Shown here in pieces: positions 7,681 through 15,632 of a stretch of 64,000 nt of DNA. This stretch comes from Nonomuraea antri. GTDB lineage: Bacteria > Actinomycetota > Actinomycetes > Streptosporangiales > Streptosporangiaceae. The first letter of the stretch is position 1; each line of letters begins with the position of its first letter. Below the pieces are notes generated by a model. It had not been told where the DNA came from. It ran no database searches and was given only the letters and a program-made list of their open reading frames with translations. The stretch lies in contig NZ_JABCPZ010000027.1 in the NCBI RefSeq assembly GCF_013283785.1, forward strand, positions 1 through 64,000. Reading direction: 5' to 3'. The position numbers were made by a program, and so were the translations under genes.

Positions 7681-9007
7681 TCTTGTAGATGTGGTAGGAG
7701 TACTCGGCCTCGAAGGTGTCGACGAACTTGCCCGTGCCGTCGATCGGCACCGTGCGTCCCTCGAACAGCACCTCCGCCTGGCTCGCCCGCATGCCCGCGG
7801 GCAGCGTCAGCGCGTGCGCGCCCGGCTTCTCGCCCCGGCCCAGCATGGAGAAGACGTAGTAGGCGCCCTGGTGGTACTTGAGCATGGTGTCGAGCCTGTC
7901 GCTGAACCTGTGCTTGTACGACTGGCTGTTGAGCACCGGCGCGAGCTGCTTGACGCGCTTGTTCAGCTCGACCACCGTGGGCCTGATCCGGTCGCCGCAG
8001 GTATCCCTGAGCACGTGCTGCGACTGGCAGGGGCCGCCGAAGTTGTGGTTGAAGTAGACGATGCCGCGCGCCTCGTGGATGAGCGAGTTCATGACCGCGC
8101 CGGCCAGCTCCTGCGGCTCGATCTCGCGCCGGTCGTCGGCGCCCGGCCAGCCCACCTCGATCACCGCGAAGATCGGCTGCAGGCGGCCGTCCTGGGCGTC
8201 CAGCCGGCGCAGCTTGTCGATGAGCGCACCGTAGTTCGCCGACAGCCGGCACTGGTCGAGCGGCAGGTTGAGGTAGGTCTTGGCCTCCTCGCAGATGCCG
8301 TTGGAGGTGTACCAGTAGACGTCGGCCGAGATGATGTCGGTGTAGTCGTTGACGAACTTGCCCGCCTCCGGCTCGGTCTGCCAGATCATCACGCCCTTGC
8401 CGTAGTTGGCGTAGTGCGGGCGGTCGTCCTTGGGCAGCCTGCCCTTCTGCTTCTTCATCACCGTGTAGCCGCAGCCCTGGTCCTCGGGCACGCACAGCGG
8501 GCCCTCGCCCGGGTGGTTGCCGGTCCACTCGGCGTCGCCGGCACCCGCCCACATGTCCGGCTCGTCGTCGATCACCCAGCCGACCGTCTCCTTGCCGTGC
8601 CCGGCCAGCGGCTTGTTGGTCAGCGCCGCCATGCCGTTGTCGCGGACGAACTGGGCGTTGCTGGTGCTGGTCAGGCCCACGTACGTGGTGATGCCCAGGG
8701 CCTTGTCGTCGGGGGCGTCCTGCGGTTCGACGACCGACTCCAGCCAGACGCCGATCGGGAAGAACGAAGGATCGGCCCAGCCGGCGGCGGCCGTCGCGCC
8801 GAAGCCGCCGTAGTAGGCGGGCCCGCCCTCCCACGGCACCAGCGGCAGCTTCGGCCCCTGCCCCGCGCCCGTCGGGCTCGGCCCGGACGTGCCGCTCCCC
8901 GGCCGCCTGTCCCGCCACGTGTCACCTGGATAGCAGCACACCAGGGTCAGCGACATGGCGAGGAATCCGATGCCGAACACGACCGCCGGGGGACGCTTTC
9001 TCCCCAT
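7667..9007 (-). CDS. Exported TIM-barrel-like protein, putative glycoside hydrolase
   Basis: A 446-residue protein with a hydrophobic N-terminal segment (about residues 8-26) ending near a Cys pair, then a Gly/Pro/Ser linker and a large globular domain. I cannot name the family. The domain has the look of a clan-A-like (beta/alpha)8 hydrolase: GWVIDDEPDMW carries a Glu after a predicted strand and FAVIEVGWPG carries a second, suitable as acid/base and nucleophile, with ISADVYWYT and GIVYFNHNFGG as further strand ends. A C-terminal beta-sandwich-like region follows. The lipobox is not canonical, so it may be anchored by an uncleaved helix. It may trim or remodel the polymer made by the cluster; that role is inferred from context. 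Confidence 0.6.
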   Translation of the reverse strand: MGRKRPPAVVFGIGFLAMSLTLVCCYPGDTWRDRRPGSGTSGPSPTGAGQGPKLPLVPWEGGPAYYGGFGATAAAGWADPSFFPIGVWLESVVEPQDAPDDKALGITTYVGLTSTSNAQFVRDNGMAALTNKPLAGHGKETVGWVIDDEPDMWAGAGDAEWTGNHPGEGPLCVPEDQGCGYTVMKKQKGRLPKDDRPHYANYGKGVMIWQTEPEAGKFVNDYTDIISADVYWYTSNGICEEAKTYLNLPLDQCRLSANYGALIDKLRRLDAQDGRLQPIFAVIEVGWPGADDRREIEPQELAGAVMNSLIHEARGIVYFNHNFGGPCQSQHVLRDTCGDRIRPTVVELNKRVKQLAPVLNSQSYKHRFSDRLDTMLKYHQGAYYVFSMLGRGEKPGAHALTLPAGMRASQAEVLFEGRTVPIDGTGKFVDTFEAEYSYHIYKITPG

Positions 9008-9016
9008 CGTCTCTCC

Positions 9017-11074
9017 TCAACCCGTGCCTGGCGGCGCTTCCGCCATGGCCATGAGCGTGGCGGCGCGCGAGTCCCACGACGCGCCGAGCACGGATTCACG
9101 CAGCGCCTCGGGGGTCCGCGGCCCGCCGTCGTCCAGCGTCGCGCGGACGGCCGCGGCGAACTCGGCGGGGCCGGTGGCGACGCGCACCCGGTCACCGTAG
9201 GCCGCGAGTTCGGCGAAGTCCGTGCTCACCACCGGCAGCCCGAGCGCCAGGTATTCCTTGAGCTTGATCGGATTCGCGTGCCTGATCCACGGGTTGTCCA
9301 GCCACGGCATGATGGCCACGTCGAAGCCCGAGCCGTAGGCGGGGATGACGTCGTAGGGGCGGAAGCCGAGCCAGTGCACGTTCGGGTGCCTCGTGAGCCG
9401 GTCCATCGGCACGTCGGCGTCGCCGATGAGCACGAGCGAGACGTCTGGGAGGTCTTTCGCCAGCCGTTCCAGCAGGTCGAAGTCCACCAGGTAGTCGTCG
9501 AGCGCGCCGAAGAAGCCCACCCGGGGTCCGGGGATCGCGGCCAGGTCGGCGGGCAGGCGTTCGGTCCTGGTGAAGTGGGCCAGGTCCACGCCGTGGTCGA
9601 GGTAGTACGCGCGGTCGCCGGTGAGCTCGCGTTCCTCGTCCATGAGGGCCCTGCTGACGTAGAGCACGTGGTCGGCCCGGCGCAGCAGCGCCTGTTCCAG
9701 TTCCTCGATCGTGGCCCGGTCGGACTCGGGGAACGCGGAGTGCCGGTCGGAGCGGTTGAACACCAGCGAGCGGCGGCGCATCGGCCTGACCACGTCCCAG
9801 GCGGTGGGGATGGTGGTCATGATCACCGGTTCGGTCAGTCCGATGAGGCGGCACACGAGTCGCACCTGGGTGCGCACGAGCACCGCGTTCAGCCTGCGCA
9901 GCAGCGGTGAGCCGTAGAAGGGCAGCGGCAGCGGCGACATGACGTAGAAGCCGGGCATCGGCCGGCGCACGAACTTGGCCACGCTGCGCAGCTTGCGGGT
10001 GATCCGGCGCAGCACCTGGGTCGAGCGGCCCGGCATCGGCATGCGCATGCCGATGCTGTTGACCACCAGCACCTTCCGGTGCTCGGCCACCGAGCGCATG
10101 AGCTGGAAGTCGGAGTGCGCCCGGTTGTGGTACCACCAGTCCTGGGCGGAGAAGCAGACGTAGCCGGGCGGGGCCGCGGCCTGTCCCGGCCAGGCCGGCA
10201 GATCGCGCAGCGCGGACAGCGCCGCCCGGTGCCGCTGACCGGACGCGCGGCCCTTGGCCAGCGCGCGGATGCCCTCGTTGAGCGTGACCGCGGCGCGCAT
10301 CGCCAGCCCGGCCGCCGCGCCGTGGCGTTCGCGGTGCAGGCGCACCCGGTTGGCCGCCGACAGCGCCCAGAGCGCGCTGGAGGTCGACTGTTCGCCGCCG
10401 AGGTGCACGGCCCGGGCCCGCGGCTGGTAGCGGACGGCGAAACCGTGCTCTCCTGCCCGCAGCATGTACTCGGTCTCCTCGGAATACAGGAAGTAGCGCT
10501 CGTCGAGCGGGCCGAGCGCGTCCAGGCAGGCGCGTGAGACGAGCCAGGCGGCGCCGGTGGCCCAGTCGACGGTGCGCTCGGTGGCGTAGTGCGCGTGGTT
10601 CACGACCAGCTCGCCGAGCGCCGGGACGCGGCCGGCCTGGTTACCGCCGAACAGGGCCTCGCCGAGCGCTCTCAGCACGGTGGGACGCCGCCGCAGCGAC
10701 AGGTGCAGACGCCCGTCGTCGCCGGTCAGCTCGGGCACGGCGATGCCGGTCCCGGGCACGGCCAGCGTCTCGCGGAGCCTGGCCACGGCATCGGGTTCGA
10801 GCCGGATATCCGGGTTGAGCACCAGGATGTCGCAGCCGGGGGCGGCGGCGATGCCGGCGTTCACCCCGGCCGCGAATCCGGCGTTGCGGCCGATCCGGAC
10901 GATCTCGACGTCCGGGTCGGTGCGGCGTACCAGGTCGACCGTGTCGTCGCCGGAGGCGTTGTCGGCCACGACGACCCGCGCGGGCCCCTGGTCCTGCAGG
11001 GCCACCCGCACCGATTTCAGGCAGTCCACGATCACAGCGCTGCTGTGATACGTGACGATCACTACGGCGAGCAT
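9017..11074 (-). CDS. Two-domain glycosyltransferase: GT2 fused to a GT4-like domain
   Basis: A 685-residue fusion. Residues 1 to about 285 form a family 2 glycosyltransferase (VVIVTYHSS, ADNASGDD, IGRNAGFAAG, LNPDIRLEP, YFLYSEETEY) paralogous to the gene at 6775. From about residue 300 a second domain begins with YVCFSAQDWWYHNRAHSD and continues as a GT-B fold enzyme, with DHVLYVSRALMDEE, HGVDLAHF, GPRVGFFGALDD and IKLKEYLALGLPVVSTD near the C-terminus. The arrangement suggests one polypeptide adding two consecutive sugars. It starts 3 bases after the WecG-like gene stop (11078), so the two are co-transcribed right to left. Confidence 0.88.
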   Translation of the reverse strand: MLAVVIVTYHSSAVIVDCLKSVRVALQDQGPARVVVADNASGDDTVDLVRRTDPDVEIVRIGRNAGFAAGVNAGIAAAPGCDILVLNPDIRLEPDAVARLRETLAVPGTGIAVPELTGDDGRLHLSLRRRPTVLRALGEALFGGNQAGRVPALGELVVNHAHYATERTVDWATGAAWLVSRACLDALGPLDERYFLYSEETEYMLRAGEHGFAVRYQPRARAVHLGGEQSTSSALWALSAANRVRLHRERHGAAAGLAMRAAVTLNEGIRALAKGRASGQRHRAALSALRDLPAWPGQAAAPPGYVCFSAQDWWYHNRAHSDFQLMRSVAEHRKVLVVNSIGMRMPMPGRSTQVLRRITRKLRSVAKFVRRPMPGFYVMSPLPLPFYGSPLLRRLNAVLVRTQVRLVCRLIGLTEPVIMTTIPTAWDVVRPMRRRSLVFNRSDRHSAFPESDRATIEELEQALLRRADHVLYVSRALMDEERELTGDRAYYLDHGVDLAHFTRTERLPADLAAIPGPRVGFFGALDDYLVDFDLLERLAKDLPDVSLVLIGDADVPMDRLTRHPNVHWLGFRPYDVIPAYGSGFDVAIMPWLDNPWIRHANPIKLKEYLALGLPVVSTDFAELAAYGDRVRVATGPAEFAAAVRATLDDGGPRTPEALRESVLGASWDSRAATLMAMAEAPPGTG

Positions 11075-11077
11075 CGT

Positions 11078-11851
11078 TCACCTTTCCCGCAGGCGGGTAC
11101 GCGCCGCCTGCGCCAGCAGGCGCAGCGCGAAGGGCGCGTCGTGGAGCAGGTAGCGGCGGGCCAGGCGGCGCGGTTCCAGCGCCAGCCGGTGCAGCCACTC
11201 GCCGCCGCTGCGCTGCAGGACGGTGGGTGCCCGGCTGAACTGCCCGGCCGCCATCGGGATGCCGGCCCCGCAGCCCAGGTACCAGGCGTGCGGCAGGCGC
11301 GGGCGGAGGTTGACGATGACACGTTCCTGCTTGGGGAAGCCGAGCCCGACGAGCACGAGGTCGGGCCGGGCGGCGATGACACGTTCCACGACGTCGCCCA
11401 GCCGTTCCCGATCGGTGTCGAACCCGTAGGGCGGTGAGTGCGCGCCGGCCACGCGCAGGCCGTCGAAACGCTCCGTGAGCGCGCGTCCGGCGGCTTCCGG
11501 CACGCCTTCGTCGCCGCCGAGCAGGTAGATCGAGCGGCCTTCCGCGGCGGCGCGCGCGGAGAGCGTGAAGACGAGGGAGGCGCCGGTCACGCGTTCGCCG
11601 ATGGCGGCGCCCGCCAGCCGGCCCGCCCACACCACGGGCATGCCGTCGGCCACGACCACCTCGGCCCTGGCCACCAGGGCGGCCAGCTCGGGGTCGCGTG
11701 ACGCGGCTCTGACGATGTCCACGTTGGCGGTGACGATCCAGCCGCCGAGCCCGTCCCGCCAGCCGTTCGCCATCAGGCCGGCCAGCTCGGACTCGGTGAT
11801 CGTGGAGACGTCTATCGCGCCGACGCGCACTCGCGTGAACGCCGCGGTCAT
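11078..11851 (-). CDS. WecG/TagA/CpsF family glycosyltransferase (GT26)
   Basis: Transfers an N-acetylmannosamine-type or related sugar onto a polyprenyl-diphosphate-linked acceptor in teichoic acid, enterobacterial common antigen or capsule synthesis. The 257-residue product has the family signatures TANVDIVRAA, VVADGMPVVW with the catalytic Asp, YLLGGDEG, and GLGFPKQE. The ATG at 11851 is preferred because it starts just before the first beta strand; a GTG at 11884 would add 11 residues and neither has a strong ribosome-binding site. It heads a two-gene reverse operon with the fused glycosyltransferase and is divergent from the RmlC-like gene at 12010. Confidence 0.87.
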   Translation of the reverse strand: MTAAFTRVRVGAIDVSTITESELAGLMANGWRDGLGGWIVTANVDIVRAASRDPELAALVARAEVVVADGMPVVWAGRLAGAAIGERVTGASLVFTLSARAAAEGRSIYLLGGDEGVPEAAGRALTERFDGLRVAGAHSPPYGFDTDRERLGDVVERVIAARPDLVLVGLGFPKQERVIVNLRPRLPHAWYLGCGAGIPMAAGQFSRAPTVLQRSGGEWLHRLALEPRRLARRYLLHDAPFALRLLAQAARTRLRER

Positions 11852-12009
11852 GGAGTGATCTGCGGAAATATGACCGCCCCCCACGCGCGCTCGCCGATCC
11901 GGATACCGCGTTCCATCGGGTAATCGGGAGAAATGGTGAGCTTGTTACGCAAGTCGATCAGCCTTGAGAAAGGCCGGATAAGCACCTTTTTTGCTGATAT
12001 TTGTGGCGT

Positions 12010-12564
12010 ATGAGAGTAGAGCGCGGCGCACTCGACGGAGTGCTGCTGTTCATCCCCACCCAGCACCACGACGACCGGGGCTTGTTCACCCGCACCTTCG
12101 ACGCCGCGATCGCCAGGGAACACGGGCTCGACCCGGCCGCCTTCATCCAGGACAGCCAGTCGCGCTCGCGCCTGGGCACGATCAGGGCGCTGCACGGCCG
12201 CGGCGGCCGGGGCGAGGCCAAGCTGGTGCGCTGCGCCCGCGGCGCCGTGCACGACGTGCTGGTGGACGCCCGCCCGTCGTCACCCACGTTCGGCGAGCAG
12301 ATGACCACCGTGCTCGACGACGAGCACTTCGCCCACCTGTACGTCCCGCCCGGCCTGCTGCACGGCTACCAGGCGCTGAGCGACCAGGCTGACGTCTGCT
12401 ACCGCATCGACAGGGAGCACGACCCCGCCGAGGACATCGCGGTCCGCTACGACGACCCGGACCTGGCCATCGCCTGGCCGCTGCCGGTGAGCGCGATCAG
12501 CGAGCGCGACCTGTCGGCTCAGCCGTGGGCCCAGGTGCGGCGACGGCTGCTCGGGTCGCCCTGA
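12010..12564 (+). CDS. RmlC-fold sugar epimerase homologue, divergent active site
   Basis: A 184-residue cupin related to dTDP-4-dehydrorhamnose 3,5-epimerase, recognisable from DDRGLFTRTF, FIQDSQSRS, YVPPGLLHGYQ and the C-terminal DPDLAIAWP. The active-site strand reads IRALHGRGG rather than the usual RGLHYQ, so the catalytic His (residue 62) is kept but the following residues differ. It may be an epimerase for another nucleotide sugar. The ATG at 12010 is preferred over a TTG at 12001; no clear ribosome-binding site is visible. Its last 68 bases overlap the convergent ligase gene. A second RmlC homologue is at 24954. Confidence 0.75.
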   Translation: MRVERGALDGVLLFIPTQHHDDRGLFTRTFDAAIAREHGLDPAAFIQDSQSRSRLGTIRALHGRGGRGEAKLVRCARGAVHDVLVDARPSSPTFGEQMTTVLDDEHFAHLYVPPGLLHGYQALSDQADVCYRIDREHDPAEDIAVRYDDPDLAIAWPLPVSAISERDLSAQPWAQVRRRLLGSP

Positions 12565-13840
12565 GCATCGCCCCCGACACGCCCATCAGCAGGAACGACA
12601 ACCCGGTCACGGTGGCGAACGAGCGCAGGTCGAACGTGGCCGAGCCGAGCAGCGGGACGACCAGGCAGGCGACCAGCGCCAGGCACAGATCACGCACCAC
12701 CGGGTCGGCGGACAGGTACCTGGAACGCAACACCGACCACAGCGCGGCGCCGAACAGCCCGAGGAAGACCAGCAGGCCGATCACGCCGGTCTCGACCAGC
12801 GAGGAGATGTACTGGTTGTCGAAGATCAGGTGCTTGGGCGCGTACCAGGTGCCCAGGCCGCGGCCGAGCCACGGGCTCTTGGCGATCTCCCGTCCGGCCA
12901 CCGTGTAGTCGTGGGTGCGGTAGCTGATGCTGGAGTCGGTGTTGAGGTTGGCGAACAGGTCGAAGATCGTCCCCAGCACGCCGGGCATCACGATCTTCAC
13001 CACGACCAGGAACCCGGCCACCACCGCCGCGCCGATGAGCCGTCGCTCGCGCGGCCACCCGATGAACAGCACCACGCCCACCGCCACCAGGCTGAGCACC
13101 GCCGAGCGCGAGACTGAGAACAGCAGCCCGGCCGCGATCAGGGCACAACACGCCCACCAGCGCAGCAGCCGCTCGCGGAAGGCGTAGTGCAGCGCCAGCG
13201 GCAACACCATCGAGCAGACGACGCCGTACTCGATGGGGTGGCCGGTGGTGGCCGAGACCCGGTTCAGCCCGCCGCGCTCCAGGATGGCCGGGGCCTCCTG
13301 GGTGAAACGCAGCCCGGGCAGCTTCAGGTAGCTGGTCAGGTCGAGGTTCAGCGCGAACTGGAGCCCGCCGACGATCCCGATCAGCGCGCCGGTGACCACG
13401 ACGGCCTTCAGCACCAGGTCCAGCCGCTCGTAGGACCGCACGCCGTCGCACACCACCAGCGCGATGCCGACCGACGCGACGACCAGCACCATGCTCCGGT
13501 CGGCCAGGTTCATCTCGTCGCCTGGCAGGTAGCTGGCGGCGGCGTAGAAGTAGGTGGCGACCAGCGCGATCGAGTAGACGAACAGCGAGGTGCGCACCGG
13601 GCTCGGGCCCTTGGCCGCGCCCAGCGTGGTCGTGAAGTGGGTGCAGAGCCAGACCAGCGCGCCGAGCAGCCCGATCGCGTCGGCGGGCGTGAGCGAGAAC
13701 GGCAGGCCGCGGAAGACCAGCCGGGCCGGGATCATCATCAGGATCGCGGTGAAGATGACCGCGATCGTCGCGCCGTCCGCCGGGTGCGGCCCCCTGCGCG
13801 CGGCGGCGGGACCGACCGGCCGGAGCGTGAGTCCGGTCAT
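12497..13840 (-). CDS. O-antigen ligase/polymerase (Wzy/WaaL-like) membrane protein
   Basis: A 447-residue polytopic membrane protein with roughly ten to twelve predicted helices and a large extracytoplasmic loop in the second half containing AKSPWLGRGLGTWY, as in the Wzy_C/O-antigen ligase superfamily. A SVSRSAVLSL segment precedes that loop. It would polymerise repeat units or transfer the finished glycan on the outer face of the membrane; sequence alone does not separate these functions. Its start overlaps the stop of the Wzz-like gene by 4 bases (ATGA), linking the chain-length regulator and polymerase functions in one transcript. Confidence 0.85.
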   Translation of the reverse strand: MTGLTLRPVGPAAARRGPHPADGATIAVIFTAILMMIPARLVFRGLPFSLTPADAIGLLGALVWLCTHFTTTLGAAKGPSPVRTSLFVYSIALVATYFYAAASYLPGDEMNLADRSMVLVVASVGIALVVCDGVRSYERLDLVLKAVVVTGALIGIVGGLQFALNLDLTSYLKLPGLRFTQEAPAILERGGLNRVSATTGHPIEYGVVCSMVLPLALHYAFRERLLRWWACCALIAAGLLFSVSRSAVLSLVAVGVVLFIGWPRERRLIGAAVVAGFLVVVKIVMPGVLGTIFDLFANLNTDSSISYRTHDYTVAGREIAKSPWLGRGLGTWYAPKHLIFDNQYISSLVETGVIGLLVFLGLFGAALWSVLRSRYLSADPVVRDLCLALVACLVVPLLGSATFDLRSFATVTGLSFLLMGVSGAMLRATRAAVAAPGPTAEPTGRAR

Positions 13841-14640
13841 GCCGGCGACGCCAGCCGCTCGTCGGGCGTGGCGTCCGCATCCCGCTGGCCGGCCTGCTCG
13901 TCGCCGGGCTGCTCCGGCTGCTCCGCGCTCTCCCGCGTCGCGGCCGCAGCCGCCTGCTCGGCCTCGGCCGCCTGCTCGCGCCGCCGCCTGCGTCTGCGCA
14001 GCGCCTGGATGACGCTCTCCGTCGCGAACGCCGCGCCCAGGCTGCCCATCCCGCCCAGCAGCCCGGCCGCCGCCGCGGCCCGCAGCTTGCTGGTGCGCTG
14101 CGCCTGCGCGATCGTCGGCCGGACCATCTCGTGCGCGCTGATGTAGGTGGGGACGGGCGCGTTCAGCCAGCGCTGCCGCTCGGCCAGCTCCACGTCCGCC
14201 CGCCCGATGACCCGGCGCACCACCGACTCGGCGGCCTGCGGCGTGGGCCCCTTGCCCTCGATGAACACGAACGGGCCGGTGGCCAGCGTCTCGGGGTTGG
14301 TGTTGCCGTTGCTGACCACGTACGAGACGTCACCGCCGGGCACCACGCCGAGCCTGGCCGTGGTGTCGGGCGTGTTCAGCGCCTGGATGAGGATGGTGGC
14401 CGTCATGTTCAGCCCCCAGTCGAAGTTGAGCAGGGGGTTGGTGTGCGGCAGCCGCTTGCCCGGCTCGGCCGGCTGGGTGCCGCCCGTGGTCGGCATGGTC
14501 AGCACCAGGACCGCGTTCGAGACGTACAGGGTCGGCACCGACGTGTACACCGCGTACGTGCCACCCAGCGTGAGCAGGAACATCGGGAACGTGACATACC
14601 AGCGCCGGAACAGTACGAGGACAGCCCCCCAGAAATCCAC
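13837..14640 (-). CDS. Wzz/YveK-like chain-length determinant protein
   Basis: A 267-residue polysaccharide copolymerase with a transmembrane helix near the N-terminus, an extracytoplasmic domain, a second helix around residues 200-220 and a cytoplasmic tail with an Arg-rich run (RRRRRRR) followed by Ala/Glu repeats. I place the start at GTG 14640 because GGGAGGAAGG lies just upstream and the resulting VDFWG N-terminus matches the paralogue at 15629-16594; a GTG at 14658 would add six residues. No tyrosine-kinase domain is fused and none is encoded nearby. It is coupled to the ligase downstream. Confidence 0.85.
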   Translation of the reverse strand: MDFWGAVLVLFRRWYVTFPMFLLTLGGTYAVYTSVPTLYVSNAVLVLTMPTTGGTQPAEPGKRLPHTNPLLNFDWGLNMTATILIQALNTPDTTARLGVVPGGDVSYVVSNGNTNPETLATGPFVFIEGKGPTPQAAESVVRRVIGRADVELAERQRWLNAPVPTYISAHEMVRPTIAQAQRTSKLRAAAAAGLLGGMGSLGAAFATESVIQALRRRRRRREQAAEAEQAAAAATRESAEQPEQPGDEQAGQRDADATPDERLASPA

Positions 14641-14688
14641 GACCTTCCTCCCTCGCACTCCATTGGCAATCGTGTGGCGGCGTGTGCC

Positions 14689-14715
14689 GCGTTACCGCAC
14701 CTGACGGGGTAACGC
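14689..14715. promoter_or_regulatory. Inverted repeat between divergent wzz-like and DUF6492 genes
   Basis: GCGTTACC and GGTAACGC form a perfect 8-bp dyad separated by 11 bases. It lies in the 101-base gap between two divergent polysaccharide genes, 26 bases before the GTG at 14742 and 48 bases upstream of the other start. The placement suits an operator controlling both directions, but the binding protein is unknown. Confidence 0.4.
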
Positions 14716-14741
14716 CTGGACCGATCCCGCGATAGATCTTC

Positions 14742-15632
14742 GTGAGCACCTTGGCGGTCATCACACCCAGCTACGCGCCCGATGCCGGTCTGTTCGCCGA
14801 ACTGCATCGCTCGGTGCTGGAGTTCACGCCGGACGACACCGTGCACCACGTGATCGTGCCGCGCGCCGACCGGGACGTCTTCGCCCGCTACGCGGGCCCG
14901 CGCTGCCGGGTGGTGACCGAGCCCGAGGTGGTGCCCCGGCATTACCTGCGGCTGCCGCGCGGGCCGTGGGGCGGCCTGTGGGCCAACCTGCGCCGGCCGT
15001 GGCCGCCGGTACGCGGCTGGGTGATCCAGCAGGCCATCAAGCTCGCGGTGGCCGGCGCCGTCGAGGCGGACGTGGTGCTGATCGCCGACTCCGACATCGT
15101 GCTGATCCGGCCCACCACCGCCGCCCGCTTCACCACCGACGGACGGCTGCGCCTGCACCGGGTCGACGACGCGGTGCACCCCGGCATGCCCAGGCACGTG
15201 CGCTGGCACCAGGTGGCCCGCGACCTGCTCGGCCTGCCGCCCGCACCGGCGCCGCCGCTGCACGACTACGTGACCTCGCTGAACTTCTGGGACCCGGCGA
15301 TCGTGCGCGACCTGCAGCGACGCATCGCCGACAGCACCGGCCGGCCCTGGTTCGACGCCTTCACCGCGCACCTGCACGTCTCGGAGTTCATCCTGTACGG
15401 CGTCTTCGTCGACGAGGTGCTCGGCACCCGGCCGCCGTCCGACACCACGATCTGCCACAACAGCTGGGAAGACGTCCCGATGGATCTCGAGAGCGCGCTG
15501 GCCTTCGCCGACGGGCTCAAGCCCGAGGCCGTCGGCATGATGATCTCGGCCAAGTCGAAGACGCCGCCCGACGTGCGCCGGGCGGCGCTGGACCGCTGCT
15601 CCCAGATCGTTCAACGGCAGGACGCGGGCTAG
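14742..15632 (+). CDS. DUF6492 protein, glycosyltransferase-like
   Basis: A 296-residue protein of the family I recognise as DUF6492, found in actinobacterial and cyanobacterial surface polysaccharide clusters. The N-terminus TLAVITPSYAPD and the ADSDIVLI motif with a DxD-like acidic pair resemble GT-A fold transferases; conserved features further on are HPGMPRHVRWHQ and YVTSLNFWD. It is predicted to be cytosolic. A glycosyltransferase role is inferred from the fold-like motifs and context. Its TAG stop shares the palindromic CTAG with the stop of the convergent gene at 15629. Confidence 0.7.
   Translation: MSTLAVITPSYAPDAGLFAELHRSVLEFTPDDTVHHVIVPRADRDVFARYAGPRCRVVTEPEVVPRHYLRLPRGPWGGLWANLRRPWPPVRGWVIQQAIKLAVAGAVEADVVLIADSDIVLIRPTTAARFTTDGRLRLHRVDDAVHPGMPRHVRWHQVARDLLGLPPAPAPPLHDYVTSLNFWDPAIVRDLQRRIADSTGRPWFDAFTAHLHVSEFILYGVFVDEVLGTRPPSDTTICHNSWEDVPMDLESALAFADGLKPEAVGMMISAKSKTPPDVRRAALDRCSQIVQRQDAG

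Noticed and set aside
11950..12000. Terminator with a run of T before the RmlC-like gene
   Set aside because: The stem GCCTT-GAGA-AAGGC has only five pairs and the T run lies about 14 bases beyond it, so it does not fit an intrinsic terminator.
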